A stretch of DNA of 64,000 nt from a virus: positions 1 through 64,000 of the IMG/VR virus record IMGVR_UViG_3300032116_000004. The stretch is one strand, 5' to 3'. The position numbers and the translations under genes are program-made. Positions 8,296 through 16,544 of the stretch are shown piece after piece. Each line of letters opens with the position of its first letter. Position 1 is the first letter of the stretch. The notes under the pieces are model-generated. The model was not told the origin of the DNA, did not search any database, and was given only the letters and a program-made list of their open reading frames with translations.

Positions 8296-9936
8296 ATGAA
8301 CAACATGTATGACATACTAGGTAAAATGAACTTGCTGGAAGGTCGTGGTTCCAAACCAGACTTTCTGGATCTGGACAAAGATGGCAACAAAACAGAACCA
8401 ATGAAGTCGGCGGCCAAAGAAGTAGACGAAGCATCCTATTCGGCCAAGGCCGCACGTGCCGGCAAAGACATCGGTAAACCTGGCAAGGCCTTTGCGCAGA
8501 TCGCAAAGTCAGCCGGTGAGCGATATGGTAGCAAAGAGCGTGGCGAGAAAGTGGCTGGCGCTGTGTTGGCCAAACTGCGCAAAACCAATGAAGATGACAT
8601 GGAAGAAGGCAACCGGTTCACAGGTAATCTTGCAAAAGCTCGTGCCGCTGGCAAGAAGATGGCCGACCTAGACGGTGACGGAGACATGGAACCAGTGCGC
8701 GAATATGAATTTGATGATCGCGATGACTTTGATCGCAGAGCCCGATCAGGCGACACAGTGAAAACAACCAAAGGCACGCTGAAGAAAACCGATCGCGGTG
8801 TGCAACACACACGTCGTCATGATGACGACAATACAGGCAGTGACGATGACTACGATGAGCACGGCAACCTCAAACCAGGCCGCAAAGATCCCAGTGCTGA
8901 AAAGCGTGGACGTGGCCGACCCAAGGGCACCAAGCATGCCATCGGTGCTAAAGGCCCCACAGGCAAGAGCAAATTGCTGAAAAAAGGTGCTATCAAAGAA
9001 GGCGATATTGATAGTATTAGTCTCGTAGATAAAGGTGAATACGATCGCGAAGGCGACATGGCCCGTGAACAGTTACACACGGTGATGGATGCAGCCAAAG
9101 AATTACACAGCATACTTGATGCAGATGAGAATTTACCAGAGTGGGTGCAGTCAAAGATCACCAAGGCCCTGGACTATCTTGACACAGCACGTGACTATGT
9201 CAAGGCCAGTGATGCTGAAGACGCAGAAGAAGTCATGCCCGAGCGCAAACTGTCAAAGCCTGAAATGGACAAGCGCGAAAAGTTTGTGAAGTCAATGAAG
9301 AAATCCAAAGGCGACTTTGAAAAGCGTTATGGCGAGCGTGGTGAAGAAGTGATGTATGCTACTGCCACCAAGATGGCCAAGAAAAAAGGCAAAGAGGAAA
9401 CTGAAGAGTCCACAGTGGCCGGATCAGTGGCCACGGCTCCTGCCACAGGAAAAGGGAAAAAAGGTATGATATTTGGTAAAGGCGTGTATGAAAGCCAGAT
9501 CACAGAAAGCTACAATCGCAGACTCAGCGAAGTGCTCACGGAAGGCATGAGCATCAACATGTCAGTGGGTGAAAACGGCGAAAAGAATCTGTCTGTGACA
9601 GCGTCAGATGACGATGCTGTAAAACTGGCACAGATACTGAAACTGGCTGGCATGGGGTCGGCTGGTGGCTACGAAGAAACATGCCCTGCATGCGGTTCCA
9701 CACCTTGTGGTTGCGAGCAAATGGCCGAAGGCCAAGAAGATGTGGCCAACGCACCCGAAGCAGAAACACAAACTGCAGACTACATGACCAAGACCATCGC
9801 AGGCGGTCTCAACAAGCAAAAACGTGACATAGCAGGCAACGGTCAGACCACTGTGCCTGTCACAGCAGTGCGTGTGCAAGAAGCCGAAGAACTTGAATCA
9901 CATTTGAGCAAACTGTATCAACAATACAAAGCATGA
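8296..9936 (+). CDS. Large virion protein with DxDxDG loops, AT-hook and Cys knuckle
   Basis: A 546-residue, highly charged protein. From N to C: leader ending in L13-L14-E15|G16; DLDKDGNKTE (about residues 23-32) and DLDGDGDME, both DxDxDG calcium-loop-like; an AT-hook-like KRGRGRPKGTK near residue 205; an internal stretch near residues 400-415 with two more [LI]-x-E sites (ITE|S, LTE|G); and a CPACGSTPCGC knuckle near residue 460. The start at 8296 has AAGGA upstream; an upstream in-frame extension would overlap the previous gene. A DNA-binding internal head or scaffold role is inferred. Confidence 0.72.
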   Translation: MNNMYDILGKMNLLEGRGSKPDFLDLDKDGNKTEPMKSAAKEVDEASYSAKAARAGKDIGKPGKAFAQIAKSAGERYGSKERGEKVAGAVLAKLRKTNEDDMEEGNRFTGNLAKARAAGKKMADLDGDGDMEPVREYEFDDRDDFDRRARSGDTVKTTKGTLKKTDRGVQHTRRHDDDNTGSDDDYDEHGNLKPGRKDPSAEKRGRGRPKGTKHAIGAKGPTGKSKLLKKGAIKEGDIDSISLVDKGEYDREGDMAREQLHTVMDAAKELHSILDADENLPEWVQSKITKALDYLDTARDYVKASDAEDAEEVMPERKLSKPEMDKREKFVKSMKKSKGDFEKRYGERGEEVMYATATKMAKKKGKEETEESTVAGSVATAPATGKGKKGMIFGKGVYESQITESYNRRLSEVLTEGMSINMSVGENGEKNLSVTASDDDAVKLAQILKLAGMGSAGGYEETCPACGSTPCGCEQMAEGQEDVANAPEAETQTADYMTKTIAGGLNKQKRDIAGNGQTTVPVTAVRVQEAEELESHLSKLYQQYKA

Positions 9937-10571
9937 TGAAAACTTTCAAAGATTATCTCGCCGAATCTGAACAATGGATGGACAATCCGGCCGTTGGTGA
10001 TGATTTTGCTATCAACATCCAAGAAGATTGCTTGATCGAAAGCCATATCATTGGCGTGGAAGAAGATAGACTGTGCATCGAAGCCGACGCCAAACTGATC
10101 AGCATACTGGAAAGTTATGGATACACTGTAGAAGATACCTGCTCTGAATGCATGCAGGAAGCATGCTCTTGCAAAGACATGGAAGAGTCCATGAGCGTAG
10201 ATGATACTTTGGTCAGCGAAGATCCCACACAAGAAGAACCTGCTTCGGACAGCCAACCTGGTGCACCCGACGGCACAGCCGCCGATGACCCCATTGGTGA
10301 AGCTGAATATCAAGGTCGCAAAGTTCCCCTGGGCAAACCCATGCGTGGCGACGTCAAGAAATTCAAAGTATATGTCCGTGATCCCAGTTCGGGCAATATC
10401 AAGAAAGTAAACTTTGGTCATGGTGGAACATCAGCCAAACGGTTGGGTCAAAAGACCATGAAGATCAAGAAGTCCAATCCTGCACGTCGCCGATCATTCC
10501 GTGCCCGACACAACTGCGACAATCCGGGACCAAGAACAAAGGCAAGATATTGGTCTTGCCGTGCGTGGTAA
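9936..10571 (+). CDS. Virion protein with targeting-like leader, Cys knuckle and basic C-terminal domain
   Basis: A 211-residue protein. It starts MKTFKDYLAES (L8-A9-E10|S11), like the gene at 7680. A CSECMQEACSC knuckle near residue 68 has the same C-x2-C-x4-C-x-C spacing as the end of the preceding protein. After a disordered acidic linker, the last 80 residues form a basic domain (KVPLGKPMRGDVKKFKVYV, RRRSFRARHNC, ARYWSCRAW) common in phage structural proteins. The ATG at 9936 is preferred over the adjacent one at 9933 by similarity of leaders. It overlaps the previous stop, so translation is probably coupled. Confidence 0.72.
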   Translation: MKTFKDYLAESEQWMDNPAVGDDFAINIQEDCLIESHIIGVEEDRLCIEADAKLISILESYGYTVEDTCSECMQEACSCKDMEESMSVDDTLVSEDPTQEEPASDSQPGAPDGTAADDPIGEAEYQGRKVPLGKPMRGDVKKFKVYVRDPSSGNIKKVNFGHGGTSAKRLGQKTMKIKKSNPARRRSFRARHNCDNPGPRTKARYWSCRAW

Positions 10572-10586
10572 TAAGGAAAAACAACA

Positions 10587-10865
10587 ATGGCCGCAAACGT
10601 CTACACCAGTCTAGCAAACGCTACAGTCTACTCAGATAAACTGCAGATCGCCACCGGGGCTAACACCGTGACATATCAAGCCTATGCCACAGCACTCGGC
10701 AGTGCGGCTGCGGTAGGCAATATCTATTCAGCACCTATCAGCATACCGGCTAATACTGTGTTTGAAGTCTATGCTGGTGCTGGTAACAAGGTGACCGTTA
10801 CCGGAACACCTTTTACTGCTTTGGAACTAGGCACAGCGAGCTCAGCACAAGAAAGCGTGTTCTAA
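10587..10865 (+). CDS. Small beta-rich virion-type protein, function unknown
   Basis: A 92-residue protein rich in Ala, Thr, Val and Gly with alternating hydrophobic pattern, as in decoration or fibre-associated proteins. AAGGAAAAAC lies just upstream of the ATG. It sits between likely head-internal proteins and fibre-like proteins. No specific family recognised. Confidence 0.6.
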   Translation: MAANVYTSLANATVYSDKLQIATGANTVTYQAYATALGSAAAVGNIYSAPISIPANTVFEVYAGAGNKVTVTGTPFTALELGTASSAQESVF

Positions 10866-10874
10866 GGAGCAATC

Positions 10875-11246
10875 GTGCGAGCACGCGAATTTATCGTTGA
10901 AAGTCCAGAAGGTAAGATGACCAAGCGACAGAGATGGAGCACTCGTGGTGTTCATCGTTTCAAAGATGCCGATGGTCGCGATCGCTACTACGAACTGAAT
11001 CGAGTGATGATGGCCGTGGCCTCAGCAGATGGTGTAAATCCTATAGATATCCCCAGTGCATCGTGGGCACACAATTACGACATCGCTTTTCCTTATACTG
11101 AAGAAGAAGCGGCCATGCTTCGGCAGGCCTACGATGCAGTAGGCAGCATACACCATGATCTAAACAACGGCGACATGCGCAGCCAAGAAGCACCCGGTGG
11201 TAACCCAAAGAGTCCCATCAAAGGTTTCCGAGGATATCCTCGATGA
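10875..11246 (+). CDS. Virion-type protein, tandem paralogue A (MRAREF...FRGYPR)
   Basis: A 123-residue protein with a GTG start preceded by AAGGAG. The leader MRAREFIVES fits [LI]-x-E cleavage (I7-V8-E9|S10). The C-terminus SPIKGFRGYPR is almost identical to that of the next gene. Between them lies a helical domain with NRVMMAVASADG and HNYDIAFPYTEEE. The two genes overlap by four bases and look like a duplication. Capsid-packaged role is inferred from the leader. Confidence 0.65.
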   Translation: MRAREFIVESPEGKMTKRQRWSTRGVHRFKDADGRDRYYELNRVMMAVASADGVNPIDIPSASWAHNYDIAFPYTEEEAAMLRQAYDAVGSIHHDLNNGDMRSQEAPGGNPKSPIKGFRGYPR

Positions 11247-11647
11247 GAGCCCGAGAGTTTGTCGCTGAGCAAAAAACATTGGCGCCAGAACAAGAGTCTC
11301 CCATGCAACACACCTACGTGATCCCTGGATTGTCAGCATCAGATCCTTACAACAACTACAGATTCATGGTGGCCATCGCCCGTGCTCGTGCTGACTACGC
11401 TTCTGCACTGAATCCACAGAACAATGGCATCGATCCGTTCAAACCTGAATGGAGTTCAGAAACAGCATTTGGCGAACACGGAGTGATCGCAGGCATGAAC
11501 GCAGGCATAAAGCCCGTGATTGACCGTGCGTTGAAAATGACCAACACGCCAGGTGGCAAAAAATTAGTGACTTCAGAGAAGAGCCAGGAGCCCAGCACTA
11601 CCAATGCTACCAGCCCTATAAAAAGTTTCAGAGGATATCCTAGATAA
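11243..11647 (+). CDS. Virion-type protein, tandem paralogue B (MRAREF...FRGYPR)
   Basis: A 134-residue protein sharing the MRAREF leader (here V7-A8-E9|Q10, a weaker cleavage match) and the SPIKSFRGYPR C-terminus with its upstream neighbour. The central regions can be aligned loosely (YRFMVAIARARADYA with the neighbour's NRVMMAVASADG). It overlaps both neighbours by one to four bases. Function unknown; probably a head or neck component. Confidence 0.64.
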   Translation: MRAREFVAEQKTLAPEQESPMQHTYVIPGLSASDPYNNYRFMVAIARARADYASALNPQNNGIDPFKPEWSSETAFGEHGVIAGMNAGIKPVIDRALKMTNTPGGKKLVTSEKSQEPSTTNATSPIKSFRGYPR

Positions 11648-12282
11648 TGGCCAGCCCGCCACCACCCTACAGCGACATAACCGGCATCAGCCGGGCGGCC
11701 ATGAAGGACAATGCCCAGGTCACTGTGGGCCAATACAATGGCAATGCAAGGCCAGCAGAACTGGTAGTAGAACAAAACGCCCTGAACTTGTATGCTGGTG
11801 ACAACAACGGCAATCTGGTGTTGTTGGCCAATGCCAATGCCACCAAGTTCTACGGATCGTTCTACGATACCACCAATCAGAACAACGACACTGGCAATGT
11901 CAACTACATGCAGTTCAACACCACCTCCAGCAACAATCATGTGAGCATAGTCAGTGGCGATGAAATCACTGTGGATTTTGCCGGTGTTTATGACATCCAA
12001 TTCAGCGCACAATTCCTGCAAACTGGTGGCGGCACACACAACATGGAAATATGGCTGGAAAAAAATGGCAACACTGTGCCAGACTCTGGTGGCGTCACCA
12101 CCTTTACAGGCAACAATAACAAAGTGGTCGTTGGTTGGAACTATGTGGAGTCCTTGGCAGCCGGTGACCATGTAAAGTTGGCCTGGTGGAGTAGTTTTGC
12201 TGGCATTGATATTGTGGCACTGGCCAGTGAAGGTCCAGGCCCTGTGGTACCCAGCGTCATAGTGACTGTGGTACAAGTTTAG
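11647..12282 (+). CDS. Beta-sandwich fibre or receptor-binding-type protein
   Basis: A 211-residue protein with Gly/Asn/Thr-rich beta pattern. The C-terminal 130 residues (from about ATKFYGSFYDTTNQ to SVIVTVVQV) have the spacing of a C1q/TNF-like jelly-roll tip as found in phage fibre proteins. Assignment is by composition and pattern, not by a catalytic motif. Its ATG overlaps the preceding TAA by one base. Confidence 0.55.
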   Translation: MASPPPPYSDITGISRAAMKDNAQVTVGQYNGNARPAELVVEQNALNLYAGDNNGNLVLLANANATKFYGSFYDTTNQNNDTGNVNYMQFNTTSSNNHVSIVSGDEITVDFAGVYDIQFSAQFLQTGGGTHNMEIWLEKNGNTVPDSGGVTTFTGNNNKVVVGWNYVESLAAGDHVKLAWWSSFAGIDIVALASEGPGPVVPSVIVTVVQV

Positions 12283-12308
12283 CCACTTTGTTGCGCTACC
12301 AGCCCTAG

Positions 12309-12315
12309 CTAAATA
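12309..12315 (+). promoter_or_regulatory. Late-promoter-like CTAAATA box, leaderless type
   Basis: CTAAATA ends seven bases before the ATG at 12323 and there is no Shine-Dalgarno. With T4 late spacing the message would have a leader of about two bases. Confidence 0.6.
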
Positions 12316-12322
12316 GTATATT

Positions 12323-13945
12323 ATGGCCTATCCAAATCCAGCTAACGTAGCACCGTGGTATCTACGTAACATAACGCAGGCCCTGGAGCTGGACGAGGCC
12401 ACCGGCAACGTATTTGTCCGCACCAACGCTGTGCTAGTTGGCAATGTGTCAGTGGGCAATATAAGCATTGGCGCACTGGGTAATATCGATCTCACAGGCA
12501 ACACCATGCCCATATCGGGCAATGTCACTGTTTTCCAGGGCACCACACCTTGGGTGATCTCAGGCAACACCAATGTCGCTATAACGTCGGGCAATGTGGG
12601 CATAACCGGAAACATCGCGGGTATCACTGCCAACGTCACTGTGGTTGATGGTGGTGGAAGCATAACCATAGATGGCAATGTGGGCATCACTGGCACGGCC
12701 AATGTGGTGCTGGCTGATGACGCCAATGTAGTGATATCTGGGTTTGGCGGAGCCACTGCCGATGCGTTTGGGCGTCTGCGTGTGTCTGAACCTGTTAGCC
12801 TGTTTGAAACTCAGGCTCGCTACTACGATCATGGCCAGTTTGCTAACTCCATATCTGGCACTGGCAACGTGGTATATGTAGCCGCTCAGAGTTCCTATCA
12901 GCTCAACGTGGGCACAGCGTCGGGCGATTCAGTGCTGAGAGAAACGCTGAAGCCATTTCCTTACCAGCCTGGCAAGAGCCAACTCACACTGAACACATTT
13001 TGTTTTAACACACCAAAGACAAATCTCCGCCAGCGTGTGGGCTTGTTTGATGCCAACGACGGTGTGTATTTTGAAAACGATGGATCCTACAACTACATGG
13101 TCATACGTTCAGGATCCACTGGAGTGGAAGAGCGTATCAGACAAGATGCCTGGAATGTCGATCAACTCAATGGCACAGGACCTGTGACCAATCCGTCTGG
13201 TATCACGCTGTATCCTGATCGAACACAGATCTTTTTTGCTGATGTGGAGTGGCTGGGCGTGGGCTCAGTGCGTGTGGGCTTTGTCATCAACGGTGCGTAT
13301 ATTATCTGTCATTCATTTCCTCATGCCAATCAACCGGGCAACACCAAGGTCTACATGACCACGGCCACCTTGCCCATACGCTATGAAATAACCAACACTG
13401 GCGCTGTCGCCGGCACCAGCATGATGACACAGATCTGTAGCACAGTGATCTCTGAAGGTGGATTCCAACTGAGTGGATCAGGCAATCCCAGAGCCGCCAG
13501 TCATGCCATAGGCACTCCGGTTCGCTTGCCCAATGATCAGACTTTTAAACCCGTTATCGCTATCCGACTCAAGAGCACCAATCTCAATGCCGTGGTTATA
13601 CCCATAAACTACAGCCTGGTACCTGTGGCTGCCAGCATATTCCAGTTCCGAATCTATAAAAAAGCCATCACATCAGGTGGCTCATGGACGGATTCAGCTG
13701 TAGACAGTTCAGTGCAATACAACCTCGCTCCCACAGCCTTGGTGTCAGGCGACATCGCTGAACAGTCATTCATAAACTCAACCAACCAGAGCACAGGTTC
13801 TCCCACGCAAGAAACATTTACTTTTGAATATCAGCTGGAGCGAGAGCCTTTTACTGGCACACCATACGAGTATGTGATTACCATGGCCACCACCGGCACC
13901 AATCAAGACGTCTATGCCAGTGTGGAATGGCAAGAAATAACATAA
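12323..13945 (+). CDS. Fibre-like virion protein with N-terminal Gly-Asn repeats
   Basis: A 540-residue protein. Residues 35-135 contain about ten short GN-[VI] repeats (for example GNVSVGNISIG, SGNVGITGNI), predicting a thin repetitive shaft. The FGRLRVSEPVSLFETQ segment near residue 155 recurs in many phage fibre proteins and opens a large beta-rich domain running to the end. It lies between another fibre-like gene and a secreted nuclease. A fibre or tail-appendage role is inferred. Confidence 0.7.
   Translation: MAYPNPANVAPWYLRNITQALELDEATGNVFVRTNAVLVGNVSVGNISIGALGNIDLTGNTMPISGNVTVFQGTTPWVISGNTNVAITSGNVGITGNIAGITANVTVVDGGGSITIDGNVGITGTANVVLADDANVVISGFGGATADAFGRLRVSEPVSLFETQARYYDHGQFANSISGTGNVVYVAAQSSYQLNVGTASGDSVLRETLKPFPYQPGKSQLTLNTFCFNTPKTNLRQRVGLFDANDGVYFENDGSYNYMVIRSGSTGVEERIRQDAWNVDQLNGTGPVTNPSGITLYPDRTQIFFADVEWLGVGSVRVGFVINGAYIICHSFPHANQPGNTKVYMTTATLPIRYEITNTGAVAGTSMMTQICSTVISEGGFQLSGSGNPRAASHAIGTPVRLPNDQTFKPVIAIRLKSTNLNAVVIPINYSLVPVAASIFQFRIYKKAITSGGSWTDSAVDSSVQYNLAPTALVSGDIAEQSFINSTNQSTGSPTQETFTFEYQLEREPFTGTPYEYVITMATTGTNQDVYASVEWQEIT
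12425..12750 (+). repeat. In-gene degenerate repeat coding for Gly-Asn-Val/Ile units
   Basis: Recurring GGCAAT or GGCAAC codon pairs followed by GTC/GTG/ATA at irregular spacing of roughly 15-36 bases. They encode the repeated shaft of the fibre-like protein. The units are too degenerate and unevenly spaced for a CRISPR array. Confidence 0.7.
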
Positions 13946-13956
13946 AGGATATCAAG

Positions 13957-14397
13957 ATGAAACTCTACGTTTTTTTAGCACTGCTCATAGCCATAGCAGT
14001 TCCAGCCTTGGCACAAAAAGCACCACAAGGCGTTACCTATGACGCACAAATACTAAGGGTCAGCGACGGCGACACTATTGTTATCAGTGCGCCGTTTCTT
14101 CCTCGACCGCTCAAGCCAGAACTTGCTGTCCGCATCTATGGTGTTGACACTCCAGAAAAAGGACACCGATCTCAGTGCCCCAGCGAAGCACAACGTGGTG
14201 AAGCTGCCAGTGCCTTTACCAAACAAGCAGTTGCATCAACACAAAAGCACCAAGTCACACTCTATGCCTGGGACAAGTTCGGTGGTCGTGTTCTGGGAGA
14301 TATCATACTGAATGGTGTGAGCCTACGTGCTGAATTGATTAAAAATGGATTCGCCAGAGAATACTACGGTGACGCCAAGCAGTCGTGGTGTCAGTAG
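13957..14397 (+). CDS. Secreted thermonuclease (staphylococcal nuclease-like)
   Basis: A 146-residue SNase-family protein. Residues 1-19 are a Sec signal peptide with an ALA cleavage site, followed by the nuclease fold: RVSDGDTIVI, VRIYGVDTPEKG and LNGVSLRAELIKNGFAREY. The start at 13957 is chosen because it begins the signal peptide directly and AAAGGA lies just upstream. It should degrade nucleic acid in the periplasm or outside the cell. The 3' end overlaps the opposing HNH gene by seven bases. Confidence 0.87.
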   Translation: MKLYVFLALLIAIAVPALAQKAPQGVTYDAQILRVSDGDTIVISAPFLPRPLKPELAVRIYGVDTPEKGHRSQCPSEAQRGEAASAFTKQAVASTQKHQVTLYAWDKFGGRVLGDIILNGVSLRAELIKNGFAREYYGDAKQSWCQ

Positions 14398-14927
14398 GTT
14401 CGTATCTGTTCTTCTTTGAGGCCCAGATACAGATGCCACGAAGGATGCCGCACCCCTCGATAAGTGCTCTTCACTGAATCTACCAACTTCCAGTAGTTAG
14501 GCTTGTAAGGAGTTTTGTTTGGCCTCCACACCTTGTTGCCTTTGTTGGAGTTGCAGGTCTTGCAACAGGTCACGCAGTTTTCCCAAGAAGTGATGCCACC
14601 TTGTGCTCTGGGCAACACATGGTCTATGGTTAGATGTCTTGCGCCCAAGGTGTCATTGCAATATTGGCAAGTAAACAGATCACGCAGATAGAGATTCTGG
14701 CGGCTGAAACGCATACCACCATTCTTACCAAATCCTTTCTTTGTGACAGCCACAGCAGGCACACGCATTTCCAATTTGGCACTGCGCACAGTCCAATCGT
14801 CATACCATTCTAGCACTTGGATCTTGTCCAAGAAGAACAGTTTGATAGCAGTCTGCCAATCTATGGTTGACAGCGGCAAGTAGTTTACTGGTTGATAGTC
14901 TGGTGCTAATACTAACGTGTCGCTCAT
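14391..14927 (-). CDS. HNH endonuclease
   Basis: A 178-residue protein with a classic HNH core at about residues 85-130: CQYC, LTIDHVLPRAQGG, WENCVTCCKTCNSNKG. The N-terminal 70 residues are those often seen in bacterial and phage HNH proteins that begin with VLAPDYQPVN. It is encoded on the minus strand directly beside the large terminase gene, in divergent orientation. HNH proteins next to terL often assist packaging, but a homing role is equally possible. An ATAAATA box ends five bases before its ATG. Confidence 0.92.
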   Translation of the reverse strand: MSDTLVLAPDYQPVNYLPLSTIDWQTAIKLFFLDKIQVLEWYDDWTVRSAKLEMRVPAVAVTKKGFGKNGGMRFSRQNLYLRDLFTCQYCNDTLGARHLTIDHVLPRAQGGITSWENCVTCCKTCNSNKGNKVWRPNKTPYKPNYWKLVDSVKSTYRGVRHPSWHLYLGLKEEQIRTY

Positions 14928-14932
14928 AATGA

Positions 14933-14939
14933 TATTTAT
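14933..14939 (-). promoter_or_regulatory. Late-promoter-like ATAAATA box, minus strand, leaderless type
   Basis: On the minus strand ATAAATA ends five bases before the HNH ATG at 14927; no ribosome binding site is visible. It lies in the 38-base gap between the divergent HNH and terminase genes. Confidence 0.5.
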
Positions 14940-14965
14940 CGGCGTATATTTTGGTAAGTAACAGT

Positions 14966-16531
14966 ATGTCCAAGAGTCTCGAAGGCGTCCTTATCAAGCA
15001 ACCGCATCGCAGGATGCCTTACACTGAACAGCAGGTCGATGAGTTCGTGAAATGTGCGGATCCTGAATCGGGTCCTACTTACTTCATGAGTCATTTTTTC
15101 TACATACAACATCCCTTGTATGGTAAGATGCTGTATCAGCCCTATGAATTCCAAGAACGCTTGATCGAGACCTATCACAATTATAGATTCTCTATATCCA
15201 TGATGCCTAGGCAAACGGGCAAATCTACTTCGGCAGCAGGCTATCTGCTGTGGTATGCCATGTTCGTTCCGGATTCGACCATCTTGGTGGCCGCCCACAA
15301 GTATCTGGGCGCACAGGAGATCATGCAACGTGTTCGTTATGCCTATGAAGCCTGTCCAGATCATATCAGGGCAGGGGTTGTGAGTTACAACAAAGGATCT
15401 ATAGAATTTGACAATGGATCACGTATCGTCAGCCAGACCACAACAGAAAACACCGGTCGTGGTATGTCAATAACCTTGCTCTACTGCGACGAGTTTGCGT
15501 TCGTGCGCCCGGGCATAGCCAAAGAGTTTTGGACTTCCATCACACCCACGCTGTCAACTGGTGGTAAAGCCATTGTTACGTCCACGCCCAATTCAGACGA
15601 AGATCAGTTTGCGCTGATCTGGAAACTGGCCAACAAACTGGAAGATGACTACGGCAATCCCACAGAAATAGGGCAGAATGGTTTCCGGGCTTTCCGTGCA
15701 TATTGGCGCGAACATCCTGACCGTGACGATGCCTGGGCTTCACAGCAAAAAGCCATACTGGGCGAAGAACGTTTCCGCCGAGAGATGGACTGCGAATTCA
15801 TCATCGACGACGAGACCTTGATCGCTCCTACTAAACTGATCGATCTTGTGGCCACTGAACCCATCTACAAGACTGGACAGGTGCGCTGGTTCAAACCCAT
15901 AAACAAAGAGCATATCTATGTAGTAGCCCTGGACCCTAGCCTGGGCACCGGGGGAGACCCGTCGGCCATCCAGGTGTTTGATGCCAACACCACAGAACAG
16001 GTAGCCGAATGGCGGCACAACCGGACCGACATTCCCAGCCAGGTTCGCATCTTGGCCGATGTGTGCAAACACATTAATGAAACACTGCGTGATTCCAAAA
16101 GCATCTATTTTACAGTGGAGAACAATACCATTGGCGAAGCTGCCTTGATATCCATAGCAGAATATGGCGAAGAAAACATCCAGGGCTATTTCCTCAGCGA
16201 TCCCAGCAGTGGCGGCGGACGCAGATATCGCAAAGGATTCAACACCACCAACAAGCCCAAACTGGCGGCCTGCGCCAAACTGAAAAATCTCATTGAAACT
16301 GGTAGGATGCGCATTAATTCTGCCAGCCTCATCACTGAACTCAAGAACTTCATAGCGCACGGTGCCAGTTACGCGGCCAAAGTAGGCGAAACCGATGATC
16401 TTGTCATGGCCACGCTGTTGGCTGTGCGCATGATGCAACTGCTCCAGAGTTATCATCAAGAACTGGACACACAACTGCGTGATCATTCGGATACCATCAT
16501 AGAACCCATGCCCTTCATAGCCGTGTTCTAA
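14966..16531 (+). CDS. Terminase large subunit (gp17)
   Basis: ATPase and nuclease of the DNA packaging motor. Walker A MPRQTGKST is at about residues 80-88, Walker B LLYCDEFAF near residue 175, and the C-terminal RNase H-like nuclease begins with VVALDPSLGTGGDPS near residue 317. At 521 residues it is shorter than T4 gp17 (610), as in aquatic T4-like phages. The ATG at 14966 is chosen over an upstream TTG. Its small subunit is about 7.3 kb upstream, separated by virion genes. Confidence 0.95.
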   Translation: MSKSLEGVLIKQPHRRMPYTEQQVDEFVKCADPESGPTYFMSHFFYIQHPLYGKMLYQPYEFQERLIETYHNYRFSISMMPRQTGKSTSAAGYLLWYAMFVPDSTILVAAHKYLGAQEIMQRVRYAYEACPDHIRAGVVSYNKGSIEFDNGSRIVSQTTTENTGRGMSITLLYCDEFAFVRPGIAKEFWTSITPTLSTGGKAIVTSTPNSDEDQFALIWKLANKLEDDYGNPTEIGQNGFRAFRAYWREHPDRDDAWASQQKAILGEERFRREMDCEFIIDDETLIAPTKLIDLVATEPIYKTGQVRWFKPINKEHIYVVALDPSLGTGGDPSAIQVFDANTTEQVAEWRHNRTDIPSQVRILADVCKHINETLRDSKSIYFTVENNTIGEAALISIAEYGEENIQGYFLSDPSSGGGRRYRKGFNTTNKPKLAACAKLKNLIETGRMRINSASLITELKNFIAHGASYAAKVGETDDLVMATLLAVRMMQLLQSYHQELDTQLRDHSDTIIEPMPFIAVF

Positions 16532-16537
16532 TAAATA
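16531..16537 (+). promoter_or_regulatory. Late-promoter-like ATAAATA box, leaderless type
   Basis: ATAAATA begins at the last base of the terminase stop codon and ends seven bases before the ATG at 16545. No Shine-Dalgarno is visible. Confidence 0.6.
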
Positions 16538-16544
16538 TAATACC

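Noticed and set aside
11395-12276. Long open frame on the minus strand (293 codons)
   Set aside because: Lies opposite two well-supported plus-strand genes with coupled starts, has the His/Val/Ile-rich composition of an antisense shadow, and no promoter or ribosome binding site.
12425-12750. Possible CRISPR-like or satellite repeat
   Set aside because: Repeats are short, unevenly spaced and in frame; they encode Gly-Asn units of a fibre shaft.
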